In this document: positions 20,156 through 30,241 of the stretch, in pieces | Position numbering within the stretch: position 1 is the stretch's first letter | Layout of the letters: each line of letters opens with the position of its first letter | Assembly: GCA_021604525.1 (NCBI GenBank) | Contig: BQJD01000005.1 | Location: forward strand, 1 to 64,000 | DNA from: a marine bacterium B5-7 | GTDB taxonomy: Bacteria > Pseudomonadota > Gammaproteobacteria > Arenicellales > CAJQKF01 | Length of the DNA stretch: 64,000 bases | Direction of reading: 5' to 3' | Program-made: the position numbers and the translations under genes | The notes under the pieces: model-generated | Databases searched by the model: none | The model's input: the letters and a program-made list of their open reading frames with translations, nothing else | What the model was told of the DNA's origin: nothing

Positions 20156-21211
20156 ATGAACTCCAGCAGACAAGATCGATGCAGCCACCGATCCGCTGAT
20201 AATACCCACGACAGGTTTATCTGGCATCAGGCTGGTATATCATTCGACACCATGACTGAATCAGATCACACAACAGCAAACCCTGGCTGGGATAATCTCA
20301 CCATCCGCGACTTAATCTCGACGCGCTTTACGATCCAGGGCCATCGCGGTGCCCGTGGCGTGCTACCGGAAAATACCCTGGAGAGCATTCGTTACGCACT
20401 CGATGTGGGCGTCGACCTTGTTGAAATCGATATTAACTTAAGCGCTGATGATGCCTTGCTCATCGTCCATGATGAAACCACCCGACTGGATCTCGTGCGT
20501 GACAGCGAGGGGCAATGGGTCACTGATCATACGCCCTGGAGGGCCATGACGCGCGAACAGGTCAATGCCTTCGATGTCGGCCGGATTCGACCGGACAGTA
20601 TATATGCGGCGAGATTTGCGGAGCAGGAATCCCGTGACGGCGCACGTATTCCATTACTCGAAGATGTCGCCAGGATAATCTGCGAACGTCCGCATGGCGG
20701 CATCAACATGGAAATCAAATGCAACCCCAACGCGCCTATGCCGAGACCCGATATCGATCACCTCGCCTCGCGGGTTGTCGAAGCCATTGATCGGCTGCAG
20801 ATCGGACACCGGGTGATCGTCCAATCGTTCAACTTTGCCTGTGTTGCGGCTATTCGGGCATTGGATCCGTCGCTGATCACCGGCTGCCTGACCAGCGAAC
20901 AAATAGGTTTGGATACCATTGGTCGCGATCACCCGGAACCCTCACCCTGGACTGCGGGACTCCATCCGCGTGATTTTGACGGTTCGGTGCCCGCCATGGT
21001 CCACTCACTCGGTGTCGATTACTGGTCGAGTGAGCATCGGGATTTACGCAAAGAGAGCGTCGACGAGGCCCACTCGCTCGGCCTGAATGTTCACGCGTGG
21101 ACAGTCAACGATGCAAAAGATATCGAAAGGCTGATATGCTGGGGCGTAGACAGTATAATCAGCGATTACCCCGACATGCTGGCACGCCTGATAACAAAGT
21201 GCGGTCGATAA
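20156..21211 (+). CDS. Glycerophosphodiester phosphodiesterase
   Basis: 351 residues from the first ATG; the ATG at 20252 (319 residues) would remove a tail that is not part of the domain and is equally likely. The GDPD TIM barrel is complete: GHRGARGVLPENT supplies the catalytic His/Arg and Glu, and EIDINLSADDALLIVHDE, INMEIKCNPN and NVHAWTVND follow in order. It hydrolyses glycerophosphodiesters to glycerol-3-phosphate and an alcohol. There is no clear signal peptide, so cytoplasmic. It lies 45 nt before a peptide-type ABC importer, suggesting that imported compounds are its substrates; this is inference. Confidence 0.9.
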   Translation: MNSSRQDRCSHRSADNTHDRFIWHQAGISFDTMTESDHTTANPGWDNLTIRDLISTRFTIQGHRGARGVLPENTLESIRYALDVGVDLVEIDINLSADDALLIVHDETTRLDLVRDSEGQWVTDHTPWRAMTREQVNAFDVGRIRPDSIYAARFAEQESRDGARIPLLEDVARIICERPHGGINMEIKCNPNAPMPRPDIDHLASRVVEAIDRLQIGHRVIVQSFNFACVAAIRALDPSLITGCLTSEQIGLDTIGRDHPEPSPWTAGLHPRDFDGSVPAMVHSLGVDYWSSEHRDLRKESVDEAHSLGLNVHAWTVNDAKDIERLICWGVDSIISDYPDMLARLITKCGR

Positions 21212-21256
21212 GAACAAATGGGGTCGCTATCCCACAACCGATTTAAGTAAACTGCA

Positions 21257-23131
21257 TTGGTGAAACCACTTCTCGACGTTCAGAATCTGGCCGTGGACTT
21301 CAAGGTCCATCGTGGCTCTATCCAAGCCGTGCGCGGTGTGTCTTTTGACATTATGCCCGGCAGCACGGTTGCCCTGGTGGGTGAGTCAGGCTCCGGTAAA
21401 TCAGTTACCGCTCAGGCCATATTGGGTATTCTGCCGCGTATCGCATCGATAACCGGCGGCAGAATCATGCTCAATACCGAGCAGCATAACGATGTCGATA
21501 TTGCTGCGCTAAAGCCTGACAGCAAGGCCATTCGGGCCATTCGCGGCGGTGTCATCTCGATGATTTTTCAGGAGCCGATGGTGTCGTTATCGCCTCTGCA
21601 TACCATCGGCGATCAGATCAGCGAGGCGCTGTTCCTGCATCGGGAAGCAGGATTTGACGAAGGCATGCACCTGACCCGTGAGATGCTGTCGATGGTGGGT
21701 TTTCCCGATCCCAAACGAGCACTCAAGACGTATCCGTTCGAGCTTTCCGGGGGCCTCAGGCAACGCGCCATGATTGCCCTGGCACTGATATGCCGCCCGC
21801 AACTTTTAATCGCCGACGAACCGACAACAGCCCTCGATGTCACCATTCAGGCACAAATCCTGAACCTGATCCGCGAATTGCAGGGCGAACTCGGCATGGC
21901 GGTGCTGTTGATTACTCACGACCTCGGGGTCGTCGCCAACATCGCTGAGGAAGTCGTGGTTATGTATCACGGCGAGATCATGGAACGGGGTAGCGCTGAA
22001 GATATTTATGCCGCACCGCAGCATCCGTATTTACAGGCACTGTTCAGGGCTGTGCCGCATTTCAACATGACCAAGGGCGAACGTCTGGTGCCGGTGCGTG
22101 AAATTGAATACGACATCGGCGACCACTTCTCGCAAAAAGCCGAATCAATCAAAACAACCGAAACCCGGCATCTCGAAGTCCGTGACGTCGTCAAATCATT
22201 TGCCATTCGCAGCGAAGGCTGGTTTGGTTCGAATGCCCAAATGGTTCGTGCGGTGGATAATGTCGACCTGACTGTACTCAAGGGTGAGTGCATGGGGCTG
22301 GTTGGCGAAAGCGGATGCGGCAAAACCACGTTAAGTAAAATCATCATGCGTGCGTTAGTGCCTGATAGCGGCACCATTCGATTTTTCGATGGCGACGAGT
22401 CGATCGATGTACGCAGTCTCAGCGACGATGCCCTGTTTAACTACCGCCGGAAAGTACAATTTATTTTCCAGGATCCGTTCAGCTCGTTGAATCCTCGCAT
22501 GACGGTCTACGACATCATTCGCGAGCCGTTGCTCATCCATTCGGTTGGCGACGAGGCTTATCAGGCAGACATGGTCAAGGAGTTGATGCGCCTGGTTGGA
22601 CTGGACCCACGTTTTTTATCCCGTTATCCGCACAGTTTTTCAGGTGGTCAGCGACAGCGAATCGGCATCGCCAGGGCACTCGCGCTACGTCCGGATTTCA
22701 TTATTTGCGACGAACCGGTGTCGGCTCTGGATGTTTCGATTCAAGCGCAAATTCTCAATTTGCTGAAAGACCTGCAAAACGAACTCAACCTTACATTACT
22801 ATTCGTCTCGCATAATCTTGCCGTCGTCGACTATATCTCCGACAGGATCTCGGTCATGTGTCAGGGCAAGCTGGTGGAGGTCGCGCCACGCGAGTCGATT
22901 TTCACCAACCCAGTCCATCCATATACCCAGGCATTACTTTCGGCAGTACCATTTCCGGATCTTCAACACACCCTTGACTTCGATTCGATCAAGGAAAACC
23001 GTGCCTCGAATCCGGATATGTGGCCATCGCCTTTTTTAAGCGATCCCGAACACGGCAGCATGATGGTCAGTCTCGGCGATGACCATTTCGTGCGTGCCCG
23101 GCCTGATACCACCCGGGGAGAACTTGTTTAG
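21257..23131 (+). CDS. Fused dual ATPase of an oligopeptide-type ABC importer
   Basis: 624 residues with two complete ABC domains, a DppD-DppF fusion. Domain 1 (about 5-260) has [16 protein letters not shown] and [12 protein letters not shown]. Domain 2 (about 310-560) has [24 protein letters not shown] and [12 protein letters not shown]. Each is followed by the oligopeptide-type tail ([24 protein letters not shown]). The start is non-ATG: TTG at 21257 or GTG at 21260. Its stop directly abuts the binding-protein start, so the four importer genes are one transcript. Confidence 0.95.
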   Translation: MVKPLLDVQNLAVDFKVHRGSIQAVRGVSFDIMPGSTVALVGESGSGKSVTAQAILGILPRIASITGGRIMLNTEQHNDVDIAALKPDSKAIRAIRGGVISMIFQEPMVSLSPLHTIGDQISEALFLHREAGFDEGMHLTREMLSMVGFPDPKRALKTYPFELSGGLRQRAMIALALICRPQLLIADEPTTALDVTIQAQILNLIRELQGELGMAVLLITHDLGVVANIAEEVVVMYHGEIMERGSAEDIYAAPQHPYLQALFRAVPHFNMTKGERLVPVREIEYDIGDHFSQKAESIKTTETRHLEVRDVVKSFAIRSEGWFGSNAQMVRAVDNVDLTVLKGECMGLVGESGCGKTTLSKIIMRALVPDSGTIRFFDGDESIDVRSLSDDALFNYRRKVQFIFQDPFSSLNPRMTVYDIIREPLLIHSVGDEAYQADMVKELMRLVGLDPRFLSRYPHSFSGGQRQRIGIARALALRPDFIICDEPVSALDVSIQAQILNLLKDLQNELNLTLLFVSHNLAVVDYISDRISVMCQGKLVEVAPRESIFTNPVHPYTQALLSAVPFPDLQHTLDFDSIKENRASNPDMWPSPFLSDPEHGSMMVSLGDDHFVRARPDTTRGELV

Positions 23132-25024
23132 ATGAAGTACTTATCGATAACCGGACTCGCACTCGGCGCCTTGCTGCTGTCGACATCCGTTACCGCAATC
23201 GAACCCATCGACTTTCTTGCTCAACACGTTGCAGATGGCACACTGCCACCCATGGCAGAGCGTCTGCCCGACACGCCACGGGTTATCGATGTTGCTGCTT
23301 CGGGTCGTACACCAGGACAGTACGGCGGCGATATTCGTATGCTCATGGCAGCGAGTCAGGATATCCGCATGATGAACGTGTATGGATACGCGCGCCTTGT
23401 TGTCTATGACCGCGACTTCAATCTCCAGCCGGATATTGCCGAATCGTACGAAGTCGAAGAAGGCCGAATATTCACATTTCATCTTCGTAAAGGTCATAAA
23501 TGGTCTGACGGCGCGCCGTTTACCAGTGAAGACTTCCGCTATTTCTGGGAAGATGTCGCCACCAACGAAGAGCTTTATCCTTTTGGTCCCGAGAAGATCC
23601 TGCTCATAGGCGACCAGAAACCGGTAGTCACCTTTCCTGATGAATTGACGGTTCGATACGAATGGTCGAAACCGAACCCGTATTTCCTGCCGGCGCTGGC
23701 GGGTGCCCGGCCGTTATACATCTATCAGCCGGCACATTACATGAAACAGTTTCATGCAGGCTACGCAGATGCGGCCAAGCTTGAGGAAATGGTGCGTGAC
23801 GCAGCGGTCCGCAACTGGGCCAGCTTGCATACCCGCATGGCTCGTCAGTACAAGGCCACCAATATCGATCTGCCGGTACTACAGCCGTGGATCAACACCA
23901 CCGCACCGCCCTCCGAACGTTTTGTATTCGAACGCAACCCGTACTTTCATCGAGTCGATGAACGCGGTCAGCAGCTACCGTATGTCGACCGACTGATTGT
24001 TAACACAGTGAGCAAAAGCCTGATTCCGGCAAAAGCCGGATCCGGCGAAGCCGATCTGCAGGCGCGCTACATCAGACTTGATAATTACACCTTTTTAAAA
24101 GAAGGCGAGGAACGCAACGGCTATACGGTTAATTTGTGGCAGAGAGGTACAGGCGCCCAGGTTGCACTGTATCCCAATCTCAACAGTACCGATGACACGT
24201 GGCGCAACCTGGCCCGCGACGTACGCTTCAGGCGAGCGTTATCACTTGCCACCGATCGCACAGAGATCAACAGCGTGGTGTACTTCGGTCTTGGTCAGGA
24301 AAGTGCCAATACCGTTCTGCCAACCTGTCCGCTGTTCTCGCCGGAGTTGCAAACCAGTTGGGCGCAGTTCGATCTCGACAAGGCCAATGCCCTGCTTGAT
24401 GAGATTGGACTTACCCGACGTAATAGTGAGGGTGTTCGACTGATGTCAGATGGTCGCCCCCTGGAAATCGTGGTACACACTGCCGGCGAAAGTACCGAGC
24501 AGACCGATGTTCTCGAACTGATCCACGATACCTGGATAAAGGCCGGCATCAAGATTTTCACCAAGCCTTCGCAACGCGAAGTGTTTCGTGATCGGGTATT
24601 CGCTGGCGAGGCAATGATGTCGGTGTGGTCGGGCGTCGATAACGGCCTGCCAACTGCAACCACCAGCCCTAACGAGTTTGTGCCGGTGGCGCAGGATCAG
24701 TTGCAATGGCCGAAGTGGGGACAATACTTTGAAACGAACGGCGGCGCCGGCGAAGCGCCGGATATGCCAAGTGCGAAGCGCCTGCTTGAACTTCGTAGTG
24801 ATTGGCAAAACGCCACCAATGACGAAGAACGACGTGCTGCCTGGAAGGAGATACTTGAAATCCATCGTGATGAGGTCTTTTCCATAGGCATCGTGTGTGG
24901 TGTCATGCAGCCCGTTGTTGTTAACAATGCTTTACAGAATGTGCCAAGCGAGGGTTTTTACAGTTGGGAACCCGGTGCTTACTTCGGCATCTACCAACCC
25001 GATACGTTTTGGTATAAGCGCTAG
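23132..25024 (+). CDS. Periplasmic substrate-binding protein (SBP_bac_5) of the ABC importer
   Basis: 630 residues. A signal peptide (LALGALLLSTSVTA) is followed by the family-5 solute-binding fold: LQPDIAESYEV and FHLRKGHKWSDGAPFTSED are signature segments, and VRFRRALSLATDRTEIN lies in the middle. This family binds oligopeptides, nickel, opines and other medium-sized solutes. The ligand cannot be read from sequence. It starts at the base following the ATPase stop; the first permease starts 70 nt downstream. Confidence 0.93.
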   Translation: MKYLSITGLALGALLLSTSVTAIEPIDFLAQHVADGTLPPMAERLPDTPRVIDVAASGRTPGQYGGDIRMLMAASQDIRMMNVYGYARLVVYDRDFNLQPDIAESYEVEEGRIFTFHLRKGHKWSDGAPFTSEDFRYFWEDVATNEELYPFGPEKILLIGDQKPVVTFPDELTVRYEWSKPNPYFLPALAGARPLYIYQPAHYMKQFHAGYADAAKLEEMVRDAAVRNWASLHTRMARQYKATNIDLPVLQPWINTTAPPSERFVFERNPYFHRVDERGQQLPYVDRLIVNTVSKSLIPAKAGSGEADLQARYIRLDNYTFLKEGEERNGYTVNLWQRGTGAQVALYPNLNSTDDTWRNLARDVRFRRALSLATDRTEINSVVYFGLGQESANTVLPTCPLFSPELQTSWAQFDLDKANALLDEIGLTRRNSEGVRLMSDGRPLEIVVHTAGESTEQTDVLELIHDTWIKAGIKIFTKPSQREVFRDRVFAGEAMMSVWSGVDNGLPTATTSPNEFVPVAQDQLQWPKWGQYFETNGGAGEAPDMPSAKRLLELRSDWQNATNDEERRAAWKEILEIHRDEVFSIGIVCGVMQPVVVNNALQNVPSEGFYSWEPGAYFGIYQPDTFWYKR

Positions 25025-25094
25025 TCGCGTGATAACAAATCGCTGTATCCAATAAATCCCGACCAATAAATCCAAAAACGTGAACTAAACGGAT

Positions 25095-26093
25095 ATGCTG
25101 AATTACGTCGTCCGGCGACTATTGATGATGATACCAACGCTGATTGCGATCAGTATCATCTGCTTCGTCATCATCCAGTTGCCACCGGGTGATTACCTGG
25201 AAAGTCACATTGCCGAATTACGATCCCAGGGTGAATCGGTTGACCAACAGCGCATCGAGTTTTTGCGTCAGGAATACGGACTCGATAAACCCATGTGGCA
25301 ACAATATCTTGTCTGGGTAACGGGTCTGATGCATGGCGACCTCGGCTATTCGTTCGAGTATGAGCTACCGGTCTCGGATGTGGTTGGCGATCGCATGTTC
25401 CTGACTGTTATTGTCTCCCTGGTCACTATTGTCTTCACCTGGGCGGTGGCCTTTCCAATCGGTGTATATTCAGCCACCCATCAATATAGCTGGGGTGACT
25501 ACGGACTGACATTTATCGGGTTTATCGGTCTCGCCACGCCAAATTTTCTGCTTGCGCTGGTCATGTTGTATCTCGCCAATGTCTACTTCGGCACATCCAT
25601 TGGCGGGCTGATGGATCCGACGTATATCGATCAGCCATGGTCATTCGGCAAGGCTAAATCCGTGCTCGAACACCTCTGGATTCCGGTGGTTGTCATCGGC
25701 ACGTCCGGAACTGCCGGCATGATACGCAGGCTGCGGGCCAATCTTCTCGATGAATTACAAAAACAATATGTAACCACCGGTCGTGCCAAGGGCCTGCCGG
25801 AAGGCAAACTGGTCAGAAAGTATCCCTTGAGGATGGCGTTGAACTTTTTCATCGCCGATATCGGCTCAATTCTTCCAAGCATAATATCGGGCGCTGAAAT
25901 CGTCGCCGTGGTGCTGTCGCTTCCTACCACCGGCCCGATGTTGCTCAGTTCCCTGCAAAGCCAGGATATGTACCTGGCGGGTTCGTTCCTGATGTTCCTC
26001 GCGATGCTGACTGTCATCGGAGTGCTTGTATCAGACCTGCTGCTGGCCGCGCTCGATCCTCGAATCCGGTTACAGGGAGGCGTTGAGCGATGA
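25095..26093 (+). CDS. ABC importer permease, DppB/OppB type
   Basis: 332 residues, about six membrane segments. The N-terminal MLNYVVRRLLMMIPTLIAIS and the extended periplasmic segment with EYGLDKPMWQQYLVWVTG are standard for DppB proteins. The EAA-like cytoplasmic loop (TTGRAKGLPEGKLVRKYPLR) couples to the ATPase. Its stop overlaps the next permease by 4 nt. Confidence 0.94.
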   Translation: MLNYVVRRLLMMIPTLIAISIICFVIIQLPPGDYLESHIAELRSQGESVDQQRIEFLRQEYGLDKPMWQQYLVWVTGLMHGDLGYSFEYELPVSDVVGDRMFLTVIVSLVTIVFTWAVAFPIGVYSATHQYSWGDYGLTFIGFIGLATPNFLLALVMLYLANVYFGTSIGGLMDPTYIDQPWSFGKAKSVLEHLWIPVVVIGTSGTAGMIRRLRANLLDELQKQYVTTGRAKGLPEGKLVRKYPLRMALNFFIADIGSILPSIISGAEIVAVVLSLPTTGPMLLSSLQSQDMYLAGSFLMFLAMLTVIGVLVSDLLLAALDPRIRLQGGVER

Positions 26094-27256
26094 TCCATTC
26101 ACGATTTAGCAAACTGGAACATTTCGTTTCCGAAGCGCCGTTTGATCCCTATTCCGTTGAAAAACTGAATCCGGAACAGGAACGTTTCTATCTTGCCTCG
26201 CAGTGGAAACTGATGTGGTGGAAGCTCAAGCGTCACAAGCTGGCGCTGATCTCAGGCTTCATCCTGATTATTTTGTATCTGTCTGTCGCCTTTGCCGAGA
26301 TTCTCGCTCCATACAATCTTGAATCGCGTGATGCCAAGTACATCTATGCGCCGCCACAAGCACCGCATCTTTTTCATGAAGGCGAATTCATCGGTCCGTT
26401 TGTATACGGTTACAAGTTCACGCTTAACATGACCAATCTGAAGCGTGAATATGTTGTTGATACCAACCAGGTTCAGAAACTGAGATTCTTCTGCAGCGGT
26501 GACAGCTATCGATTCTGGGGACTGTTCGATTCTACCTTTCATCTCATCTGCCCTGCCGTAAACGGTACAGCTTATCTGGTGGGCACCGACCGACTGGGTC
26601 GCGACCTTTTATCACGCACTTTTTATGGCGCACGCATTTCACTCACCATTGGCCTGGTGGGTATTCTCATCAGCTTTACATTGGGCATCATCATTGGCGG
26701 AATCGCCGGCTACTACGGTGGACTCATCGATAACCTGATTCAACGTGTCATCGAGATATTACGATCCTTTCCGGAACTGCCGCTGTGGATGGCGCTGTCG
26801 GCAATTCTGCCGGTGAAGTGGAGTCCATTGCTGATATTTCTCGGTATCACCGTCATACTCGCCATGCTTGACTGGACCGGATTGGCGCGTGCAGTTCGTT
26901 CCAAACTACTGTCTCTGCGCGAAGAGGATTATTGCTCAGCCGCAGAGTTAATGGGCGCACGCCCCAAGCGAATCATCTTCAGACATTTACTGCCTGGTTT
27001 CATGAGTCATCTCATCGCCTCCGCCTCTTTATCCATACCCGCCATGATCCTGGGTGAGACTGCACTGAGTTTTCTCGGTCTCGGGCTTAGACCACCAGTC
27101 ACCAGTTGGGGGGTTCTATTGAATGAAGCGCAGAACATCAATGTCGTTGCTTTATATCCATGGCTGATGTTCCCGGTACTGCCTGTTATTGTCACCATTT
27201 TAGCTTTCAACTTCTTCGGTGACGGTCTGCGTGATGCAGCCGATCCATACAAATAG
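26090..27256 (+). CDS. ABC importer permease, DppC/OppC type
   Basis: 388 residues, longer than a typical 300-residue DppC because of an 80-residue insertion after membrane segment 1 (around residues 75-160, with CSGDSYRFWGLFDSTFHLIC). Then come the usual GTDRLGRDLLSRTFYGARISL motif and five more membrane segments with the EAA-like loop AAELMGARPKRIIFRHLLP. The insertion type is known from OppC-like permeases of dedicated importers. Last gene of the importer; the following gap to 27414 shows no strong terminator. Confidence 0.93.
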   Translation: MIHSRFSKLEHFVSEAPFDPYSVEKLNPEQERFYLASQWKLMWWKLKRHKLALISGFILIILYLSVAFAEILAPYNLESRDAKYIYAPPQAPHLFHEGEFIGPFVYGYKFTLNMTNLKREYVVDTNQVQKLRFFCSGDSYRFWGLFDSTFHLICPAVNGTAYLVGTDRLGRDLLSRTFYGARISLTIGLVGILISFTLGIIIGGIAGYYGGLIDNLIQRVIEILRSFPELPLWMALSAILPVKWSPLLIFLGITVILAMLDWTGLARAVRSKLLSLREEDYCSAAELMGARPKRIIFRHLLPGFMSHLIASASLSIPAMILGETALSFLGLGLRPPVTSWGVLLNEAQNINVVALYPWLMFPVLPVIVTILAFNFFGDGLRDAADPYK

Positions 27257-27414
27257 TGACTGGAACCCATCTGTACCCGCCTGTCCTGGTTTACGATTTT
27301 GAATCATCGATTCGGATGATGCGTATCGGGCTACATTCAATCACAAACGACTACATCAAATAACTGGTAACTACTTCATTATGGTGCGAGTAGATAATAT
27401 TCGTACCCTGTTTT

Positions 27415-28686
27415 TCAGGCGTCGGACAAGAATGAATACAATCTGACCTGAGAGGAAAGGCCACGTAATTGATGTAAGCCCATGTCTTCGAATTTTCGGT
27501 CGAGGAGCTGAGCTACCGGCTCGGTGATTAGAACGGATCTGTCGAGTTGCCTGGTCAAGGCTTCGACCCTGCTGACTTCATTAACCGCGCGACCGATCAC
27601 AGTGAAATCAAGTCGTTCCGCTGCGCCTACGTTGCCAAAAAATACCTCGCCAAGATGTAATGCAATACCGGAGTTGAGTGGCCGCCAGCCACTGATATGG
27701 TTCAATGCTTCGGGCGGATGACGATTGAGCTCGTCTACATCCCACAGTGCCTGTTCTGCTGCGGATAATGACGCCGCTGCAGCGGCGCGTTCATCAACGT
27801 CAGTCGATACCGGAAACACAGCAAGCAGACCATCGCCGATAAATTTCAATATTTCACCACCGTGATTGATTACCGCGCTGGCAAGCCTCTCGAAGTATTC
27901 ATTTAACAAGGTGATAACATCTGTGCCCGCCAGGTGATCTGTAAGACTTGAAAACCCACGCAGATCAGACATCCAGATAATCGCTCGAATCGATTCACCG
28001 GCACCTCGCCGTATCTCGCCACTGAGAACTCTTTTTCCAGCGACAGCACCGAGATAAGTATCAACAACATTTACTGCGATCCGCCAGACGATCTGTCGTT
28101 CAACGTGCAAGGCAAAGATGTCCAGGATGCGTCTGCAATCACGCATATCGGAATCACTGAATCCCGATTCACAGCACGTAGCAAGGGTTGCGGCGTTATG
28201 AAAAGACGTGCCGGAACCCAGTGGAAATATTACGTAGTCGTGCATGCCTTGAGCTTTGAGATCAGCCAACAACGGGTACCGATCGATCATATCCTGATCG
28301 TCAGTTGAGGCTCGAAAGCTCTGACCTCCATCTATAACCTTTGCCAAAGGACTTTGTTTGTACCGCTCGGTATCAAAGCCCGCCCAATCCACTTTCAATT
28401 CATCTACCAGATGATCTGCACGGTTCCAGTGCCAGTAGAAACCAAGTAATTCCGGATGCAGTGTTCCGACATGAATCGTAACGCGATCGATGGGTATGGA
28501 GGCCGCTACCATGCGCCATATCAATGCCTCCAATAAGGGCAAGAGGTCTTTTTCAGATATGGCTTCTGAAAGAAGCCAGCGGCAAATCTCATCGCTTGTG
28601 GTAACCGATGGTGCGATATCAGGGCCAAGGCTCGCCCGTCGAACGAGTGTTGCAAGTGACGGATACTGTCGTGGATAGGGATCCAT
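27415..28686 (-). CDS. Class III adenylate cyclase with N-terminal GAF-like region
   Basis: 423 residues. The catalytic domain covers about 232-420: metal aspartates Asp241 (SDLRGFS) and Asp285 (GDGLLAVF), adenine-selecting Lys281 and Asp360, and transition-state Asn369 and Arg373 (NEVSR) are all present, so adenylate cyclase activity is expected. Residues 30-205 form a GAF-like sensory region (MHDYVIFPLGSGTSFHNAA). There are no membrane segments. The signal sensed is unknown. The next gene on the same strand, a TPR protein, lies 136 nt upstream. Confidence 0.9.
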   Translation of the reverse strand: MDPYPRQYPSLATLVRRASLGPDIAPSVTTSDEICRWLLSEAISEKDLLPLLEALIWRMVAASIPIDRVTIHVGTLHPELLGFYWHWNRADHLVDELKVDWAGFDTERYKQSPLAKVIDGGQSFRASTDDQDMIDRYPLLADLKAQGMHDYVIFPLGSGTSFHNAATLATCCESGFSDSDMRDCRRILDIFALHVERQIVWRIAVNVVDTYLGAVAGKRVLSGEIRRGAGESIRAIIWMSDLRGFSSLTDHLAGTDVITLLNEYFERLASAVINHGGEILKFIGDGLLAVFPVSTDVDERAAAAASLSAAEQALWDVDELNRHPPEALNHISGWRPLNSGIALHLGEVFFGNVGAAERLDFTVIGRAVNEVSRVEALTRQLDRSVLITEPVAQLLDRKFEDMGLHQLRGLSSQVRLYSFLSDA

Positions 28687-28822
28687 ACTGCTGCCTGATC
28701 AGAATTTACTGACACTCATAATTTGAACCATCCGTATATGAACATACGACTGCCATCCTCCCAGACATTCATCCAGGGATATAAATTTATTCATGCAGTA
28801 AATAACCGGCACGATTGAATAG

Positions 28823-30106
28823 TCAATGTACAAACAGACCCTTAACTGCGTTCGATGGCGTCGATCGCGGTCGACGAATTTCAAGAAAGCGACGCGCCTC
28901 ATCTGCATTTCCTTGTTGCAACAAGACATTGGCCATGGCGAACTCGATCAGATCCCTTTGTGCGCGGCTACCACTGATACGAGCATGATCCACCATTGCA
29001 ATGCTCAGGTATCTTGTTGCATCCGCCCAACGTTCGTCAGCCATGGCACGGAAAGACTCGGCAAGTGCACGCACTACGTCTGCCGCCGGCCCCCTCGCCT
29101 CATCGATAATTCTAGTCAGCGCCTCATCATTACCTACCATTGAATGGGCAAGTGCTGCATGTACATCTGCAAAGGCAAGACCGGGCTCTGGATAGTGCAT
29201 CAATGCATAGTCACTGACAGCCTGCCAACGTTCAGGCTCAATCTCGATTCCCGCAAGCTGTGCACGAAAGAGAATCGCTGCCGTATCAGATATGACATTT
29301 AGCGAGGGGCTGGTAGAGGTGCCCGGAGACACATCCGAATTCATGATCCTGAATAATGTTTCCTGATCCTCAAGTTCGATTGCCGACACGGCAATGTGCC
29401 AGGAAATATGACCATACATCAGACCTTTTCGTGAATAATCGCGTATCCAATCACGAAGAAAATCCAGACCCGTTTCAGTATCGCCGTTTTCATAATGCAG
29501 ATGCGCCATAAAGTGAGCGGCGTTGGCATTGCGTGGATTTCCAGCTAGTGATTTTTCAAGATTGGTTGTCGCCTCTTGCAATTGCCCCGCTTCGATCTGG
29601 GCAAAGGCATGTTGACCGAGAAACCACCAGTCATCACGGTAATGCGACAGAAATGCTGTAGTAAAGGCGAGCTGTTCAGCTTCTCGCCCCGCTCGTCCAC
29701 TTAAGCCAATCAACCCGAATATTCCAACGCAGGGCTGCGCGGCAAACGCATCCCGCGGCCAAGTTTCAAGATGGGTTCGCAACATTCTATATGCTTCATT
29801 GCCCTTTCCTTCCAGAAGGAAACCGAACGCGTCGATCAGGGCAGATTCCCGTGTAGTGGATTGAGCGGCAGCGCTACGAGCCATAGCAAGCGGTTCAGCG
29901 ATCAACGATCCCATGCCGCGCATTTGATAGTGTCGGGCAAGTCCCAGATACGCGAGTGCGAAATCAGGATCGGCCTTGATTGAACTTCGGAATGCCTCTT
30001 CCACGCCGTCAGCCGCGGCGAATAATCGATCGACTGCGTTTACGTAAGCATCCCTGGCCGCCTGGTTCATTGTCGAAAGTTTATTGCCATAGCGATCTTC
30101 AAGCAT
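28823..30106 (-). CDS. TTC38-like tetratricopeptide-repeat protein
   Basis: 427 residues, entirely helical repeats. The opening MLEDRYGNKLST and the DPDFALAYLGLARH, TRESALIDAF and TWPRDAFAAQP segments match the TTC38-like family of unknown biochemical role. GGAGG lies 10 nt before the ATG. No signal peptide. Same strand as the adenylate cyclase downstream, so a shared transcript is possible but the 136-nt gap leaves it open. Confidence 0.8.
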   Translation of the reverse strand: MLEDRYGNKLSTMNQAARDAYVNAVDRLFAAADGVEEAFRSSIKADPDFALAYLGLARHYQMRGMGSLIAEPLAMARSAAAQSTTRESALIDAFGFLLEGKGNEAYRMLRTHLETWPRDAFAAQPCVGIFGLIGLSGRAGREAEQLAFTTAFLSHYRDDWWFLGQHAFAQIEAGQLQEATTNLEKSLAGNPRNANAAHFMAHLHYENGDTETGLDFLRDWIRDYSRKGLMYGHISWHIAVSAIELEDQETLFRIMNSDVSPGTSTSPSLNVISDTAAILFRAQLAGIEIEPERWQAVSDYALMHYPEPGLAFADVHAALAHSMVGNDEALTRIIDEARGPAADVVRALAESFRAMADERWADATRYLSIAMVDHARISGSRAQRDLIEFAMANVLLQQGNADEARRFLEIRRPRSTPSNAVKGLFVH

Positions 30107-30155
30107 GGGTCGAGTCTCCTCCAGATAGGCCTAAAAAGCGTATTAAGAGTTTACA

Positions 30156-30185
30156 TTGACATGAGATCCAATGGATCACTAGTAA
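30156..30185 (+). promoter_or_regulatory. Promoter candidate for the uracil/xanthine permease gene
   Basis: Perfect TTGACA at 30156-30161, 18-nt spacer, then TAGTAA at 30180-30185, which matches the minus-10 consensus only partly. It would start transcription near 30192, about 50 nt before the ATG. Confidence 0.4.
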
Positions 30186-30196
30186 ATATCTCTATC

Positions 30197-30213
30197 CGTG
30201 ATAAATTATCACG
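30197..30213. promoter_or_regulatory. Perfect inverted repeat in the uraA leader, operator candidate
   Basis: CGTGATAA-A-TTATCACG, two perfect 8-bp arms around one base. It sits a few bases after the predicted transcription start and 28 nt before the uraA-type start codon. A repressor site is the simplest reading; the protein is unknown. Confidence 0.45.
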
Positions 30214-30241
30214 CTGATTTCTGCACATGGAGTCTTAAGGG

